Shown: piece after piece, positions 41,638-50,100 of the stretch
How positions within the stretch are numbered: the stretch's first letter is position 1
Layout: each line of letters opens with the position of its first letter
Assembly: GCA_963675935.2 (NCBI GenBank)
Contig: OY780964.2
Span: 248,001-312,000 of the forward strand
DNA: 64,000 bases
Source of the DNA: G963675935 sp963675935
GTDB lineage: Bacteria > Planctomycetota > Planctomycetia > Pirellulales > Thermoguttaceae
Direction of reading: 5' to 3'
The notes under the pieces: generated by a model
What the model saw: only the letters and a program-made list of their open reading frames with translations
What the model was told of the DNA's origin: nothing
Databases searched by the model: none
Position numbers and translations under genes: made by a program

Positions 41638-44211
41638 TCACTCCTTCTCTCCCGAGACTGAAGCGGTGGAAGGCGCATTCGGCGGCGACGCAGGGTCCGA
41701 GGCGTATTCGCCAGGCTTCCGAGCGGCCAGCCTCTTAAGTTGGAGCGATGCCTCGCGGGCCGCCGTCCGCACCGTGGCGTCGGGATCCTTCAGCAATTTA
41801 TCGAGCAACTTTTGGTATTGGGGAATGGGATACTCTCGCAACGCGCCTATGGCCATCCGCCGCAACTCGGGCTTGTCGGCCTTGGCAAGCATCGCCACCA
41901 GCGGCGAGTCGGGCTGGGTGTGCGCGAGCCAGCGTTCCATATTGCGGAAGACGTGTTCCGGGATTGCCGGCACGCCCTGCCGCAGCTTCGCAAAGAGCCG
42001 GTCTGCTAGTTGCTGCTCGCTGGTGTGTTCGTAGAGCATGTCGAGCAAGTTTTCTTTGGTGCCCCAACCCTTCAACACGCTCTGCAATTGATCGGGATGT
42101 TCTTCAATATGTCGAGCAAGGGCATTAACGACTTCTTGCCGCATCTTTGGCTTGAGTTGGTCGAGCAGATCGAGCGGAATGTTGCCGATTTCGACTTTCG
42201 TGTTCTCCCACGCTTCCACGAACATCGGTGGGCTAGCGGCGTCGCCCATGCAGACCAAATATTGCCACTGCTGTTGCAAGGCCGAATCATGATTGCTCGG
42301 CCTCTGTCGTACTTGACGGGCGAAACGTGGCCAATACTCCTTGGCCAACCAAGGGTCCAGAAAAATGAACTCCATGGGGCTTGGTAGATAAACGAAGATA
42401 TGCGTGTCTTTACGAACCATTTCGTCCGCCATGTCCATCACCATATCCGCATTCTTGCGACGGAAACGGCGGCCGGCGTCGTCATCAAGGCAGGCAAGAT
42501 AGCAGAGCCACTTGTTGGCTCCATCGCCGATAAAACGATTCCGCTCCGACCAATCGAGTTGGTCGGGCTTGGCCTGCCAATTCTGTCGCAGGAGAAACTT
42601 ATCCACATCCGGCCCGCCGATAGCGATAGCCGTTTTCATCGGCAGATCCCAGTCATACTGCTTGTATTGCGAACGAATGATCTCCGGGGCAATCCGCCGC
42701 TGAAGGATATTAGGCTCCGACTGTGTGCCTGAGTGCGATAGTTGATCGTTAAGCAGCATGACGGCGTGAGCAACCGCAAAGGCTCTTGGCGAAAGGGGTT
42801 TCTTTCCGTAGTCCCATCCCGATGTCGAGTTCCATCGGAACGGCCTACTCGTTCCATTCAGCAGGTCCACTCGACCGCGTCGATCGGTGTGACCAAACTG
42901 AAGGCGACCGCGTGGAGGCCATGCCCACGTTGTGCAGTTGAGATTGTAGTCGCTTTTATAGGCTCGAATCCAGTGGACAGCCGCGTCCACAAGCCGCGTC
43001 GGAGGCAGTTTGGGGACAAGCAATTCCACGGCCCGGCCGGTGGCACTGGCCGTGAAGTATTCTCCCCGCGTGTCGGCGTCGTCGCAGATTCGTTGAAACG
43101 CGGCCCATGCCGATTCGGCGTCCACGGCCTTGTCGAGTTTACAGCGAGATGTCGCCCAGGCGTCGAGCACCTCCATCATTCGGGCGTCCTGCTCACCTGC
43201 TCGGTAAAGCGCGATCCAACCGTCGGCCTGATAGGTCTCCAGGGCCTCGAACCAATCGGGACCGACGCGATAGTCGGCGAGCCGGGCCATCGTGAGCAGC
43301 TTGCTCAATCGTTCTTGCCGTTTTGGGAAGGTGACGGAGAAGTCGACGGTGATCTGCTTGGGTACGAATTCGTTTGTGCCCCCGGAGGATCCGACTCCGC
43401 TCTGGCCGGCCCACTCGCCGCCATAACGTACCTTGGCGTAATAGGTCTTCTGTTTCCGGTCCTGATACTTTTTCCACGTTGACCAAATGGCGGAATGATG
43501 GGGAAAGGGCAACTCCACGTGAACCCATTGCTTCCCTTCGCTGTAACTCTCGCCATTCAGGCTATATCGACTAGCCGACTTGACGCGAGCCGTTTCAATA
43601 TCCGCCGGCGGCTTTGACCAATACGGCACTTTCGCTTCCAACTCGCTGAGAGTCATGGTGAAAGGCGTCGTTCCGACCTTGACGCCGTTGATCCAGAGTT
43701 CGGCGTCTCGGACATTCGTGCCGTTGACATCGAACAAATACTCGATGTCAGGCTCGGTTATCTCGCTGGGCACAAACCATTGCCCCGGGTAGTGAGAGCC
43801 GTTGAGGACCGTTCCATAGCCGATCAGCACGACGGCCATGACGATTGTGCCGGCAACGGTTCGCCCCAGGATTGCAACGAGAATGGCAACGCCCACGCCC
43901 GCCAACGCGCAGAAAAACGCGATGACGTTGACCGTTGCATATTCGGGAGGAAGATCGCCCAGACTCAGGATGTAACCGCCCGTGCTTCGCGTAGTGGCGG
44001 CCGCGGCAAGAACAAGGATGCCAGCAATGCCGAGAACGGCGGCTTCGACCAAGCGGGCCGTGCGACTGGGCCGTGCGGCCGATGCCGGCAAAAATGCCCC
44101 GGCCTGTTGAAAACGCGAGCCGGGGAGAAGCCAGCCCTTGCGAAAGGCAAGCCAAATCAGCACGGCAATCGGAAGGCAGACAATCAACAACAGCAAATAG
44201 ATAGGGATCAT
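41638..44211 (-). CDS. Large membrane protein with C-terminal HEAT-like repeats
   Basis: The gene encodes 857 aa from ATG 44211, overlapping the upstream membrane gene by 4 nt (ATGA); a longer frame start at 44307 is rejected. The N-terminal third has about four TM helices. A large soluble middle and a C-terminal HEAT/armadillo-like region follow (EHPDQLQSVLKGWGTKENLL, ALREYPIPQYQKLLDKLLKD). The last position in a GntR-ATPase-membrane-protein operon suggests it belongs to that transporter, but no family was recognised. Confidence 0.75.
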   Translation of the reverse strand: MIPIYLLLLIVCLPIAVLIWLAFRKGWLLPGSRFQQAGAFLPASAARPSRTARLVEAAVLGIAGILVLAAAATTRSTGGYILSLGDLPPEYATVNVIAFFCALAGVGVAILVAILGRTVAGTIVMAVVLIGYGTVLNGSHYPGQWFVPSEITEPDIEYLFDVNGTNVRDAELWINGVKVGTTPFTMTLSELEAKVPYWSKPPADIETARVKSASRYSLNGESYSEGKQWVHVELPFPHHSAIWSTWKKYQDRKQKTYYAKVRYGGEWAGQSGVGSSGGTNEFVPKQITVDFSVTFPKRQERLSKLLTMARLADYRVGPDWFEALETYQADGWIALYRAGEQDARMMEVLDAWATSRCKLDKAVDAESAWAAFQRICDDADTRGEYFTASATGRAVELLVPKLPPTRLVDAAVHWIRAYKSDYNLNCTTWAWPPRGRLQFGHTDRRGRVDLLNGTSRPFRWNSTSGWDYGKKPLSPRAFAVAHAVMLLNDQLSHSGTQSEPNILQRRIAPEIIRSQYKQYDWDLPMKTAIAIGGPDVDKFLLRQNWQAKPDQLDWSERNRFIGDGANKWLCYLACLDDDAGRRFRRKNADMVMDMADEMVRKDTHIFVYLPSPMEFIFLDPWLAKEYWPRFARQVRQRPSNHDSALQQQWQYLVCMGDAASPPMFVEAWENTKVEIGNIPLDLLDQLKPKMRQEVVNALARHIEEHPDQLQSVLKGWGTKENLLDMLYEHTSEQQLADRLFAKLRQGVPAIPEHVFRNMERWLAHTQPDSPLVAMLAKADKPELRRMAIGALREYPIPQYQKLLDKLLKDPDATVRTAAREASLQLKRLAARKPGEYASDPASPPNAPSTASVSGEKE

Positions 44212-44864
44212 GCCCGCACCTCCACCGAACGATGCAACGCGCGTCCGCCTAAAACGAGGCAAACCAACACTGCCACATACGAAACGCCCGACAACCACGC
44301 AAACCACCCGTGGATATAAGAGACCGTATTAAAAACCGTAAACAGAGCCACAATGATTCCCGAGGTTATAAAACGTCCGCCTAGCCCACCCTGAGTCGGT
44401 TGGGCACGGCGAATCCACGCATAATTGAAGGCGGACGCCAACAACACGTATAGGCCCAGCCAAACAAGCGGCACGCCGGTCTCGAACGAGGCCATAATCG
44501 GAAAAACGGGGCTTTGAAACAGCCGGTCATGCACCGCGCTGCGCAGGCCCGTCCACACAATCAACGCGGCAGGCAGCCAGCCGGCGATGATCGACAGGAG
44601 GCTGGCCAGCATCGCATGGCCCCACAGCGCGTCGCGGGTATATCCTCGCGAATAGCGAAAGGCGAACTCCGGCGATGCGAATCGTCCCAGCATCACTGCC
44701 ATCCATTTGCACTGCACGAGGACCAGCAGTGCGGGCAAGCCGTCGCGCACCGTCATGATGTCGGTCCACAGCAGCGCGTAGGCGCTCAGCCCGAGCGCCC
44801 CCAAAAAAGTCGCCGGCAGGGCCTCACGCCAAAGCATCCGCAATAGACCTCGTTGAATCGTCAT
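44208..44864 (-). CDS. Membrane subunit of the YtrA-like ABC operon
   Basis: The 218-aa protein has six predicted TM helices (ALPATFLGALGLSAYALLWT, ASLLSIIAGWLPAALIVWTG, GVPLVWLGLYVLLASAFNYA, among others). It overlaps the ATPase gene by 4 nt. It is the obvious permease partner for the ATPase at 44861-45781, though it lacks a recognisable ABC-2 signature. Confidence 0.8.
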   Translation of the reverse strand: MTIQRGLLRMLWREALPATFLGALGLSAYALLWTDIMTVRDGLPALLVLVQCKWMAVMLGRFASPEFAFRYSRGYTRDALWGHAMLASLLSIIAGWLPAALIVWTGLRSAVHDRLFQSPVFPIMASFETGVPLVWLGLYVLLASAFNYAWIRRAQPTQGGLGGRFITSGIIVALFTVFNTVSYIHGWFAWLSGVSYVAVLVCLVLGGRALHRSVEVRA

Positions 44865-45781
44865 CGGACTTCCTCCTTGGCCGGCTCGATTTCAGACGCC
44901 GGTCGATGTTCGGTCATGGCCAGATACAACTCCTCCAAGCCGACGTGGCGCACCGCGGCCCTCGGCCCCAGGCGGCGCGAAAGCTCTTCGTCGCCCAGCC
45001 CATTCTGCGTAATCCAAAAAATGGCCGTGGCGCCTTGCTGCCGTTCGCCCACGATCGTCACGCCCTCGCCGAGGTAGGGCAAGGTCTCGCCGCCGGCAAT
45101 TTCCACCTGCCGCACATAGTCGCGAAGGTCTTCCAACGGCGCGTGCAACAGCAATCGGCCGCGGTCGAGAATCGCCACCTCGTCGCCAATCCGCTCGACG
45201 TCGGCGATAACGTGCGTCGTGACGATTGCCGTGGCCTCGTGCTGGTTCACGTGATCGCGCAAGGCGTCGTAGAGCATCCGCCGCGCTGAAGGATCAAGCC
45301 CGTCGGCCGGTTCATCGAGCAGAATCAGCCGTGGCCGGCACGCCAGGGCGAGGCTCACCAAAATCCATCGTCGCTGGCCTTTGCTCAACGAACCGTAGGG
45401 CCGGCTGGGCGAAAGCTCGCGCCGCCGGCACAGTTCGCGGAAATGGGCACGATCGAACGACGCCGACGCGCCGGCCTGGAGATCTTCCAGAAGGGCCAAC
45501 GTCGCCCAGCGTGGCGGCTCGCAGCGGTCTCCGACATAGCCCAGCGTCCCGGCGACATCGGCCGGCGGAGGCCATGCCGGCGACCCCAAGACGGAGGCCG
45601 CTCCGGCGGTGGGCTGAATCAGGCCCATCAGGATTCGCAGGAGGGTCGTCTTGCCGGCGCCGTTGGAGCCGAGCAGCAGGAGAATCGACCCGTTGGCGAT
45701 TTTCAGATCGAGCCCGTCCAAGGCCCGGACTGCGCCGAAATCCCGCCGCAGTTCGACCGTTTGCACCGCATCGTCGCTCAT
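44861..45781 (-). CDS. ABC transporter ATP-binding protein
   Basis: The 306-aa protein has Walker A LGSNGAGKTT (about 38-47), a signature-like SLSKGQRRW (about 130) in place of LSGGQ, Walker B LILLDEPADGLDP (about 152-164) and H-loop VTTHVIADVERI. A C-terminal domain of about 90 residues follows. It overlaps both neighbours with ATGA. The altered signature (SKGQ) occurs in YtrB-like bacitracin/acetoin-type transporters. Confidence 0.9.
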   Translation of the reverse strand: MSDDAVQTVELRRDFGAVRALDGLDLKIANGSILLLLGSNGAGKTTLLRILMGLIQPTAGAASVLGSPAWPPPADVAGTLGYVGDRCEPPRWATLALLEDLQAGASASFDRAHFRELCRRRELSPSRPYGSLSKGQRRWILVSLALACRPRLILLDEPADGLDPSARRMLYDALRDHVNQHEATAIVTTHVIADVERIGDEVAILDRGRLLLHAPLEDLRDYVRQVEIAGGETLPYLGEGVTIVGERQQGATAIFWITQNGLGDEELSRRLGPRAAVRHVGLEELYLAMTEHRPASEIEPAKEEVR

Positions 45782-46164
45782 GGTTCCGATCCCATCTTGT
45801 CGGCTTCCGATTGAATGATATTCAAGACCTCTTCCTTGTCGGCCCCCAGCCGAAAGGCTTCGGCGAGCGTTCGCCGGGCCATGTTGGCAATCGCCTTGTG
45901 GCGAACCGATTCGGAGGCGGCGGCGTGATTGGCCGCGACGAACACGCCCTGGCCCTGCCGCATGACGACCAGTCCGGCATGTTCAAGCTCTTCGTAGGCC
46001 CGCACCACGGTTCGAGAATTGATTTTAAGTTCTTCGGCCAGGGCGCGGATGCTGGGCAGGCGCTCGTCGGCGGCCAACCGGCCCGAGGCGACCTTGTACT
46101 TGATCGCCTCGACGATTTGGCGATAGATCGGCTCTCCGCTGCGGTAGTCGAGATATAGGTACAT
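45778..46164 (-). CDS. GntR-family regulator, YtrA subfamily
   Basis: The 128-aa protein has an N-terminal winged HTH (about 8-75: PIYRQIVEAIKYKVASGRLA, LPSIRALAEELKINSRTVVR, AYEELEHAGLVVMRQGQGVF) and a short helical C-terminus without a sugar-binding domain, the YtrA layout. It is the first gene of a four-gene operon with ABC transporter components and should repress it. A candidate operator overlaps the -10 box upstream. Confidence 0.92.
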   Translation of the reverse strand: MYLYLDYRSGEPIYRQIVEAIKYKVASGRLAADERLPSIRALAEELKINSRTVVRAYEELEHAGLVVMRQGQGVFVAANHAAASESVRHKAIANMARRTLAEAFRLGADKEEVLNIIQSEADKMGSEP

Positions 46165-46184
46165 GCTTCTCTCGCGTGGTAACT

Positions 46185-46220
46185 GTATTACATCTTATAC
46201 AACAGCTAAAAAAACGTCAA
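46185..46220 (-). promoter_or_regulatory. Promoter and operator of the GntR-ABC operon
   Basis: TTGACG (46215-46220), a 17-nt spacer and TAAGAT (46192-46197) on the minus strand make a sigma-70-type promoter. The palindromic GTAT-N8-ATAC at 46185-46200 covers the -10 box, a position fitting autorepression. Confidence 0.6.
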
Positions 46221-46242
46221 GGGGTGTTTTGGGAAATATATT

Positions 46243-46362
46243 GTTTCTGTTGCTGAAAGCCTTTTGTCGCCTTTCGCTCCGCGAAAGCATCGCGAATTCA
46301 TCGTTGCTTTCGCGGAGCGAAAGGCGACAATCCGGCCAACCGCCTCTTTCCGCAACAGAAAC
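46243..46362. mobile_element. MITE-like element (GTTTCTGTTGCTGAAAG ends) with GTCGCCTTTCGCTCC core
   Basis: Left end GTTTCTGTTGCTGAAAG (one mismatch), right end CTTTCCGCAACAGAAAC. The flanks TATATT and TATTTC agree only in part, so the target copy is decayed. The core palindrome GTCGCCTTTCGCTCCGCG is again different from the other three elements with the same ends. Confidence 0.8.
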
Positions 46363-46417
46363 TATTTCCATGCCTGCACCGCATGGGGGGGCGGAACGAT
46401 CGCTTTATTGGTCTTGA

Positions 46418-46449
46418 AGATATACTAAGATACACATATACTTATATAC
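46418..46449 (+). promoter_or_regulatory. AT-rich leader of the Y-family polymerase gene
   Basis: About 30 nt rich in ATAC-type repeats (ATATACTAAGATACACATAT) lie directly before the start codon in an otherwise GC-rich region. This may be the promoter and a regulator (SOS) site. No known LexA box was recognised. Confidence 0.35.
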
Positions 46450-47658
46450 ATGGGCCGGCTCATTGGACATCTCGATGCCGATTGCTTTTACGTCTCCTGC
46501 GAACGGGTGAGGCATTCGTTCCTTCGCGGGCAGGCCGTGGGCGTGCTTAGCAACCAGGGGGCCTGCGTCATCGCCAAAAGTTACGAAATGAAGGCTCGCG
46601 GCGTGACGACCGGAATGCCGATTTGGGACGCCCTGCCGCTATGCCCCGAGGGTATTTTCATTAAACGCGATTTCGAGTGGTACGAAGTCCTTTCGCGGCA
46701 AATGATGGACATCGTGCGGCAGGTCAGTCCGGCCGTCGAGTTTTATTCGATCGACGAAGTATTCTTCGACGCCCAGTCTATGTCCTTCGAGGAAGCCAAG
46801 GCGTTGCAGCGGCGCATTATGAACGAAACCGGCGTGCCGGTGAGCGTGGGCGCGTCTAACTCGAAAACATTGGCGAAATTGGCGTCCAGTTCCGGCAAAC
46901 CGTTCGGCTGCGTGTTCGCCGTCGAGGAGGACGCCGTCAGCCGATTGCTCCACGATCGGCCGGTGGATAAGATAACGGGCATTGCTCGGCGCAGCCGGCG
47001 CAGACTGGAGGATTACGGCATCCGTACTTGCGAGGATTTTGTCAAAGCCGATCGCCGGCTGATCCGCCGCTTGTTGACCAAGCGGGGCGAAGACCTTTGG
47101 TGGGAAATGAACGGCTCGCCCGTGCTGCCGTTGAACACCGCGCGGCCCGCGCACAAATACATCAGTCGCGGCGGAAGCTTGGGCACGGCCACCGCCGATC
47201 CGGATCGGGTGACGGCTTGGGTTGCGCGAAACATCGAGCGGCTGGTTGAGGCGCTAGACTACCATCACGTCTATTGCGAGCAGCTTGCCATGAGTTTATG
47301 CTTCAAAAACGGCGGCAGCGCGGAAGAACACGCGAACCTTCCCACCGCCACGGCGGATTTTCAGGCGCTCTACGCAGCGGGCAGCCGTTTGCTGGCGGTC
47401 TGTTGGCGGCATGGCGAGGTGGTTTCCTACATGCACTTGATCGCCGGGCGTCTCGCCTCGCGCGAGCGCCGCCAGCGTGGTTTGTTCGAAAATACGGACC
47501 CGCGATGGCAAGCAATGGATCGCGTCAAGCGGACGATTAACCAGGAGGTGGGCCGTTTCGCGCTCCGCAGCGGCGCGACACTGCCGCTTACCGATATTTA
47601 CAACGACACGACCAATTCTTACGACATTTGCGACATTTACGGAAAGACCTGTTTCTAA
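46450..47658 (+). CDS. Y-family translesion DNA polymerase (UmuC/DinB-like)
   Basis: The 402-aa polymerase has the palm motifs DADCFYVSCE (9-18) and YSIDEVFFD (Asp102-Glu103). The fingers and thumb region carries a helix-hairpin-helix (ITGIARRSRRRLEDYGIRTC), and the little-finger part is diverged. It copies across damaged bases at the cost of fidelity. No umuD gene is adjacent; instead a small SRAP-like protein follows on the same strand. The AT-rich leader and the flanking repeats set the unit apart. Confidence 0.92.
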   Translation: MGRLIGHLDADCFYVSCERVRHSFLRGQAVGVLSNQGACVIAKSYEMKARGVTTGMPIWDALPLCPEGIFIKRDFEWYEVLSRQMMDIVRQVSPAVEFYSIDEVFFDAQSMSFEEAKALQRRIMNETGVPVSVGASNSKTLAKLASSSGKPFGCVFAVEEDAVSRLLHDRPVDKITGIARRSRRRLEDYGIRTCEDFVKADRRLIRRLLTKRGEDLWWEMNGSPVLPLNTARPAHKYISRGGSLGTATADPDRVTAWVARNIERLVEALDYHHVYCEQLAMSLCFKNGGSAEEHANLPTATADFQALYAAGSRLLAVCWRHGEVVSYMHLIAGRLASRERRQRGLFENTDPRWQAMDRVKRTINQEVGRFALRSGATLPLTDIYNDTTNSYDICDIYGKTCF

Positions 47659-47664
47659 GGGCCT

Positions 47665-47822
47665 GTTATACTTCACGCGGTTTGAAACGAGACATTTTTC
47701 TCTATCGGGAAAAACGTCTCGTTTGTTCCCGTGCAAGGTATAAAACCAAGTTGGTGAATTATTCGTAGGACGGATTTCCGAATCCGTCCAGTTTTCGGTG
47801 ACGGATTCGGAAATCCGTCCTA
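47665..47822. repeat. Two adjacent palindromic repeats between polymerase and SRAP-like genes
   Basis: Element one (47665-47746) has imperfect arms AACGAGACATTTTTC / GAAAAACGTCTCGTT with outer TTATAC / GTATAA. Element two (47766-47822) has perfect 23-nt arms around TAGGACGGATTTCCGAATCC. Neither looks coding. Confidence 0.8.
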
Positions 47823-47873
47823 CAATATTACACAATTTATTCTTTAACAGCGCCTAACCACTGAACGCTGATT

Positions 47874-48341
47874 ATGTGTTTTGGCATTGCACTACCGATC
47901 GACGCCTTGCCGGAGGAACTGGTCCGGCAACACCAGCAGCGGTTGGTGCTGCGCGAACCGGGCGCGTCGCGAGAGTTGCGATTTCTTTTTCGCGATCCGC
48001 ACGCCGAACTGCCGGCTTGGCATGGCAGTCGGTTGGCGATTTACCCTTGGGGAAATCGCGACAACGCCGCCTCGCGTCTGCCGCGCACCGGATGGTGTCG
48101 CCTTGAAAGCTTGGATGCCGGCAACTGGCGGCATCTTCATCCCGAGCCGGTGGACATTCCCGCCTTCCTGGGATTGGAAAAGGGCGTCTGGTTCCAAATC
48201 ATCGAGGGCATTCGCGGCATCCTGGTCGAGGACGAACAGGGCCGGCCGCACGTCTACATGCTGACGCAACCGGCGTCGCACTATTATCAGATCATGACGC
48301 GGCACGACCGAATGCCCGTCTTGCTGGGCCAGCAGATATGA
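47874..48341 (+). CDS. Small SRAP/HMCES-like protein candidate
   Basis: This 155-aa protein begins Met-Cys (MCFGIAL) and ends with ITMTRHDRMPVLLG-like residues (TRHDRMPVLL). In SRAP/HMCES proteins a Cys at position 2 crosslinks abasic sites, and the conserved His in the H-x-RMP motif is part of the active site. The middle segments YPWGNRD and GIRGILVED could match the SRAP WG and RCLIPA regions. It is shorter than normal (about 220 aa). It follows a translesion polymerase gene, which supports a DNA-damage role. It is a divergent family member, not proven. Confidence 0.6.
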   Translation: MCFGIALPIDALPEELVRQHQQRLVLREPGASRELRFLFRDPHAELPAWHGSRLAIYPWGNRDNAASRLPRTGWCRLESLDAGNWRHLHPEPVDIPAFLGLEKGVWFQIIEGIRGILVEDEQGRPHVYMLTQPASHYYQIMTRHDRMPVLLGQQI

Positions 48342-48355
48342 TGCGGATTTCCGTT

Positions 48356-49852
48356 CTACGAAAGCGGCGGACGCCGAGCGTGCCAGTCGGTCGCCCGCTG
48401 AAACATCGCCGCCCCGCGAAGCAGACGCTCCTCGGCAAACGGCGGCGCCTGCAAATGCAGGCCGATCGGAAGCCCCGACCCGCTCAACCCGCAAGGAATC
48501 GACATCCCGGCGATGCCCGCCAGATTCGTGCTCACCGTGTAAAGGTCGAACAGATACATCGCCAGCGGATCGTCGATGCGGTCGCCGATTTTGAACGCCG
48601 GAGCGGGTGTGACAGGCCCGACGATGAGATCGACTGACTCGAACGCCTGATCGAAATCCCGGCGGATGAGCCGCCGCACCTTGAGGGCTTTTTTGTAGTA
48701 GGCGTCGTAGTAGCCGGCGCTCAGGGCGTAGGTGCCGAGCATGATGCGGCGTTTCACTTCCGCGCCGAACCCTTCGGAACGGCTCCGGCAATACATCTCG
48801 ATGAGCGCGTTGTCGGTCCCCTCGCCCTTGGGGAGAGGGTTAGGGTGAGGGTAGACGCCGCTTCGATAGCCGAAATGCACGCCGTCGAATCGGGCCAAAT
48901 TGCTCGACGCCTCGCACGGCGCGATGATGTAGTACGTGGCCACGGCATATTTGCTATGCGGCAACTCGATCTCCCGAACGACGGCCCCGAGCGACTCGAA
49001 CACGCGCACCGCCTCGCGAACGGCCGCCTCGACCTCGGCGTCAAGCCCCTCGCTGAAATGCTCTCGAACCAGCCCAAGCCGCAATCCTTCGAGCGGCCGG
49101 CCGATCGACTCGGTATAACGCGGCACGGGCTGGTCGATCGACGTTGAATCGAGCGGGTCATGGCCAGCGATGGTTTCCAAGAGCAGGGCGCAATCCTCGG
49201 CAGAGGTGCCCATCGGGCCGATCTGGTCGAGGCTGCTGGCGAAGGCGACCAATCCGTAGCGGCTCACGCGGCCGTAGGTCGGTTTCAGGCCGGAAACGCC
49301 GCACAAACTGGCCGGCGAGCGGATCGAGCCGCCGGTGTCGCTTCCCAACGCAAGCGGCGCCATCCGCGAGGCCACGGCCGCGGCCGAACCGCCGCTGCTG
49401 CCGCCCGGCACTCGCGACACGTCCCACGGATTGTGCGTCGGAAAAAAAGCCGAGTTTTCGTTCGACCCGCCCATGGCGAACTCGTCCATGTTCGTTCGGC
49501 CGATCAGCACGGCGTCGGCCGCCTTGAGCCGGGCAACAACCGTCGCGTCGTAGGGAGGGCGAAAGTTTTCCAGCATCCGCGAGGCGCACGTCGTCGGCTC
49601 GCCCTGGGTGCAAAGCACGTCTTTCACGGCCACCGGCAGCCCGGCCAACGGCCCGACCGGCTTGCCGGCCTTGCGGCGGCGGTCGATCGCTTCGGCCTGG
49701 GCCAAGGCGGCGGCCGGATCGACCCGCAAAAACGCCTTCACCGCGCCGTCGTGGCGATGGATTTGGTCCAAACAAGCTTGGGTAAGCTCCGTCGAGGCGA
49801 TTTCGCCGGCGACAAGCTTGCCGACCAATTCCGTGGCGCTGAGGTTGAGCAT
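48356..49852 (-). CDS. gatA: Asp-tRNA(Asn)/Glu-tRNA(Gln) amidotransferase subunit A
   Basis: The 498-aa amidase-signature enzyme has catalytic Lys77 (VAVKD), cis-Ser152 (PGGSSGGS) and nucleophile Ser176 (GSDTGGSIR). It releases ammonia from glutamine for tRNA-dependent Gln/Asn formation with GatB and GatC. Neither partner is nearby. A repeat encoding HPNPLPKGEG sits in frame at about residues 334-345, in a region usually variable in loops. It is convergent with the SRAP-like gene. Confidence 0.95.
   Translation of the reverse strand: MLNLSATELVGKLVAGEIASTELTQACLDQIHRHDGAVKAFLRVDPAAALAQAEAIDRRRKAGKPVGPLAGLPVAVKDVLCTQGEPTTCASRMLENFRPPYDATVVARLKAADAVLIGRTNMDEFAMGGSNENSAFFPTHNPWDVSRVPGGSSGGSAAAVASRMAPLALGSDTGGSIRSPASLCGVSGLKPTYGRVSRYGLVAFASSLDQIGPMGTSAEDCALLLETIAGHDPLDSTSIDQPVPRYTESIGRPLEGLRLGLVREHFSEGLDAEVEAAVREAVRVFESLGAVVREIELPHSKYAVATYYIIAPCEASSNLARFDGVHFGYRSGVYPHPNPLPKGEGTDNALIEMYCRSRSEGFGAEVKRRIMLGTYALSAGYYDAYYKKALKVRRLIRRDFDQAFESVDLIVGPVTPAPAFKIGDRIDDPLAMYLFDLYTVSTNLAGIAGMSIPCGLSGSGLPIGLHLQAPPFAEERLLRGAAMFQRATDWHARRPPLS
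48817..48852. repeat. In-frame repeat within gatA
   Basis: CCCTCGCCCTTGGGGAGAGG-type sequence, read on the minus strand as HPNPLPKGEG, is inserted without a frameshift. This peptide string recurs in unrelated proteins because the DNA unit is a common repeat. Confidence 0.8.
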
Positions 49853-49932
49853 GGCAGGGATTCGTAGTTGGAAGTTATGCCATTAGCCTTGAAGATTGCA
49901 AAAACATCCTCAATGTTTGGCCGTTTTGGAAT

Positions 49933-50011
49933 TGGTCTTGGGTCTTCGGGCTTAGGTCTTGGCACGAAGTTCCAAGACCTAAGACCCAAGACCCAAGACC
50001 CATAGTGGCCT
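49933..50011. repeat. Palindrome of GACCCAA heptamers upstream of gatA
   Basis: GGTCTTGGGTCTTCGGGCTT faces ...AAGACCTAAGACCCAAGACC, made of tandem seven-base units. It lies in the 250-nt gap between gatA and the YhaN-like gene. No gene was seen here. Confidence 0.75.
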
Positions 50012-50100
50012 AGCATAACAAATTATTGATCCAACTGCGAGTTACGCCATGAATTTTTTCGGAGGCGCTTGCGAAACCGCAAGCGGCTGAAAAACACCAT

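Noticed and set aside
5985..46362. Insertion sequence as the source of the GTTTCTGTTGCGGAA elements
   Set aside because: Both make 6-bp duplications and share AGTTTCT, but the rest of the ends differ (CAGTAGTTTCTAGGAC against GTTTCTGTTGCGGAA). The similarity is too short to claim mobilisation.
47874..48341. UmuD-like partner for the polymerase
   Set aside because: No Ser-Lys protease motif of UmuD/LexA is present; the Met-Cys start and HDRMP end fit SRAP better.
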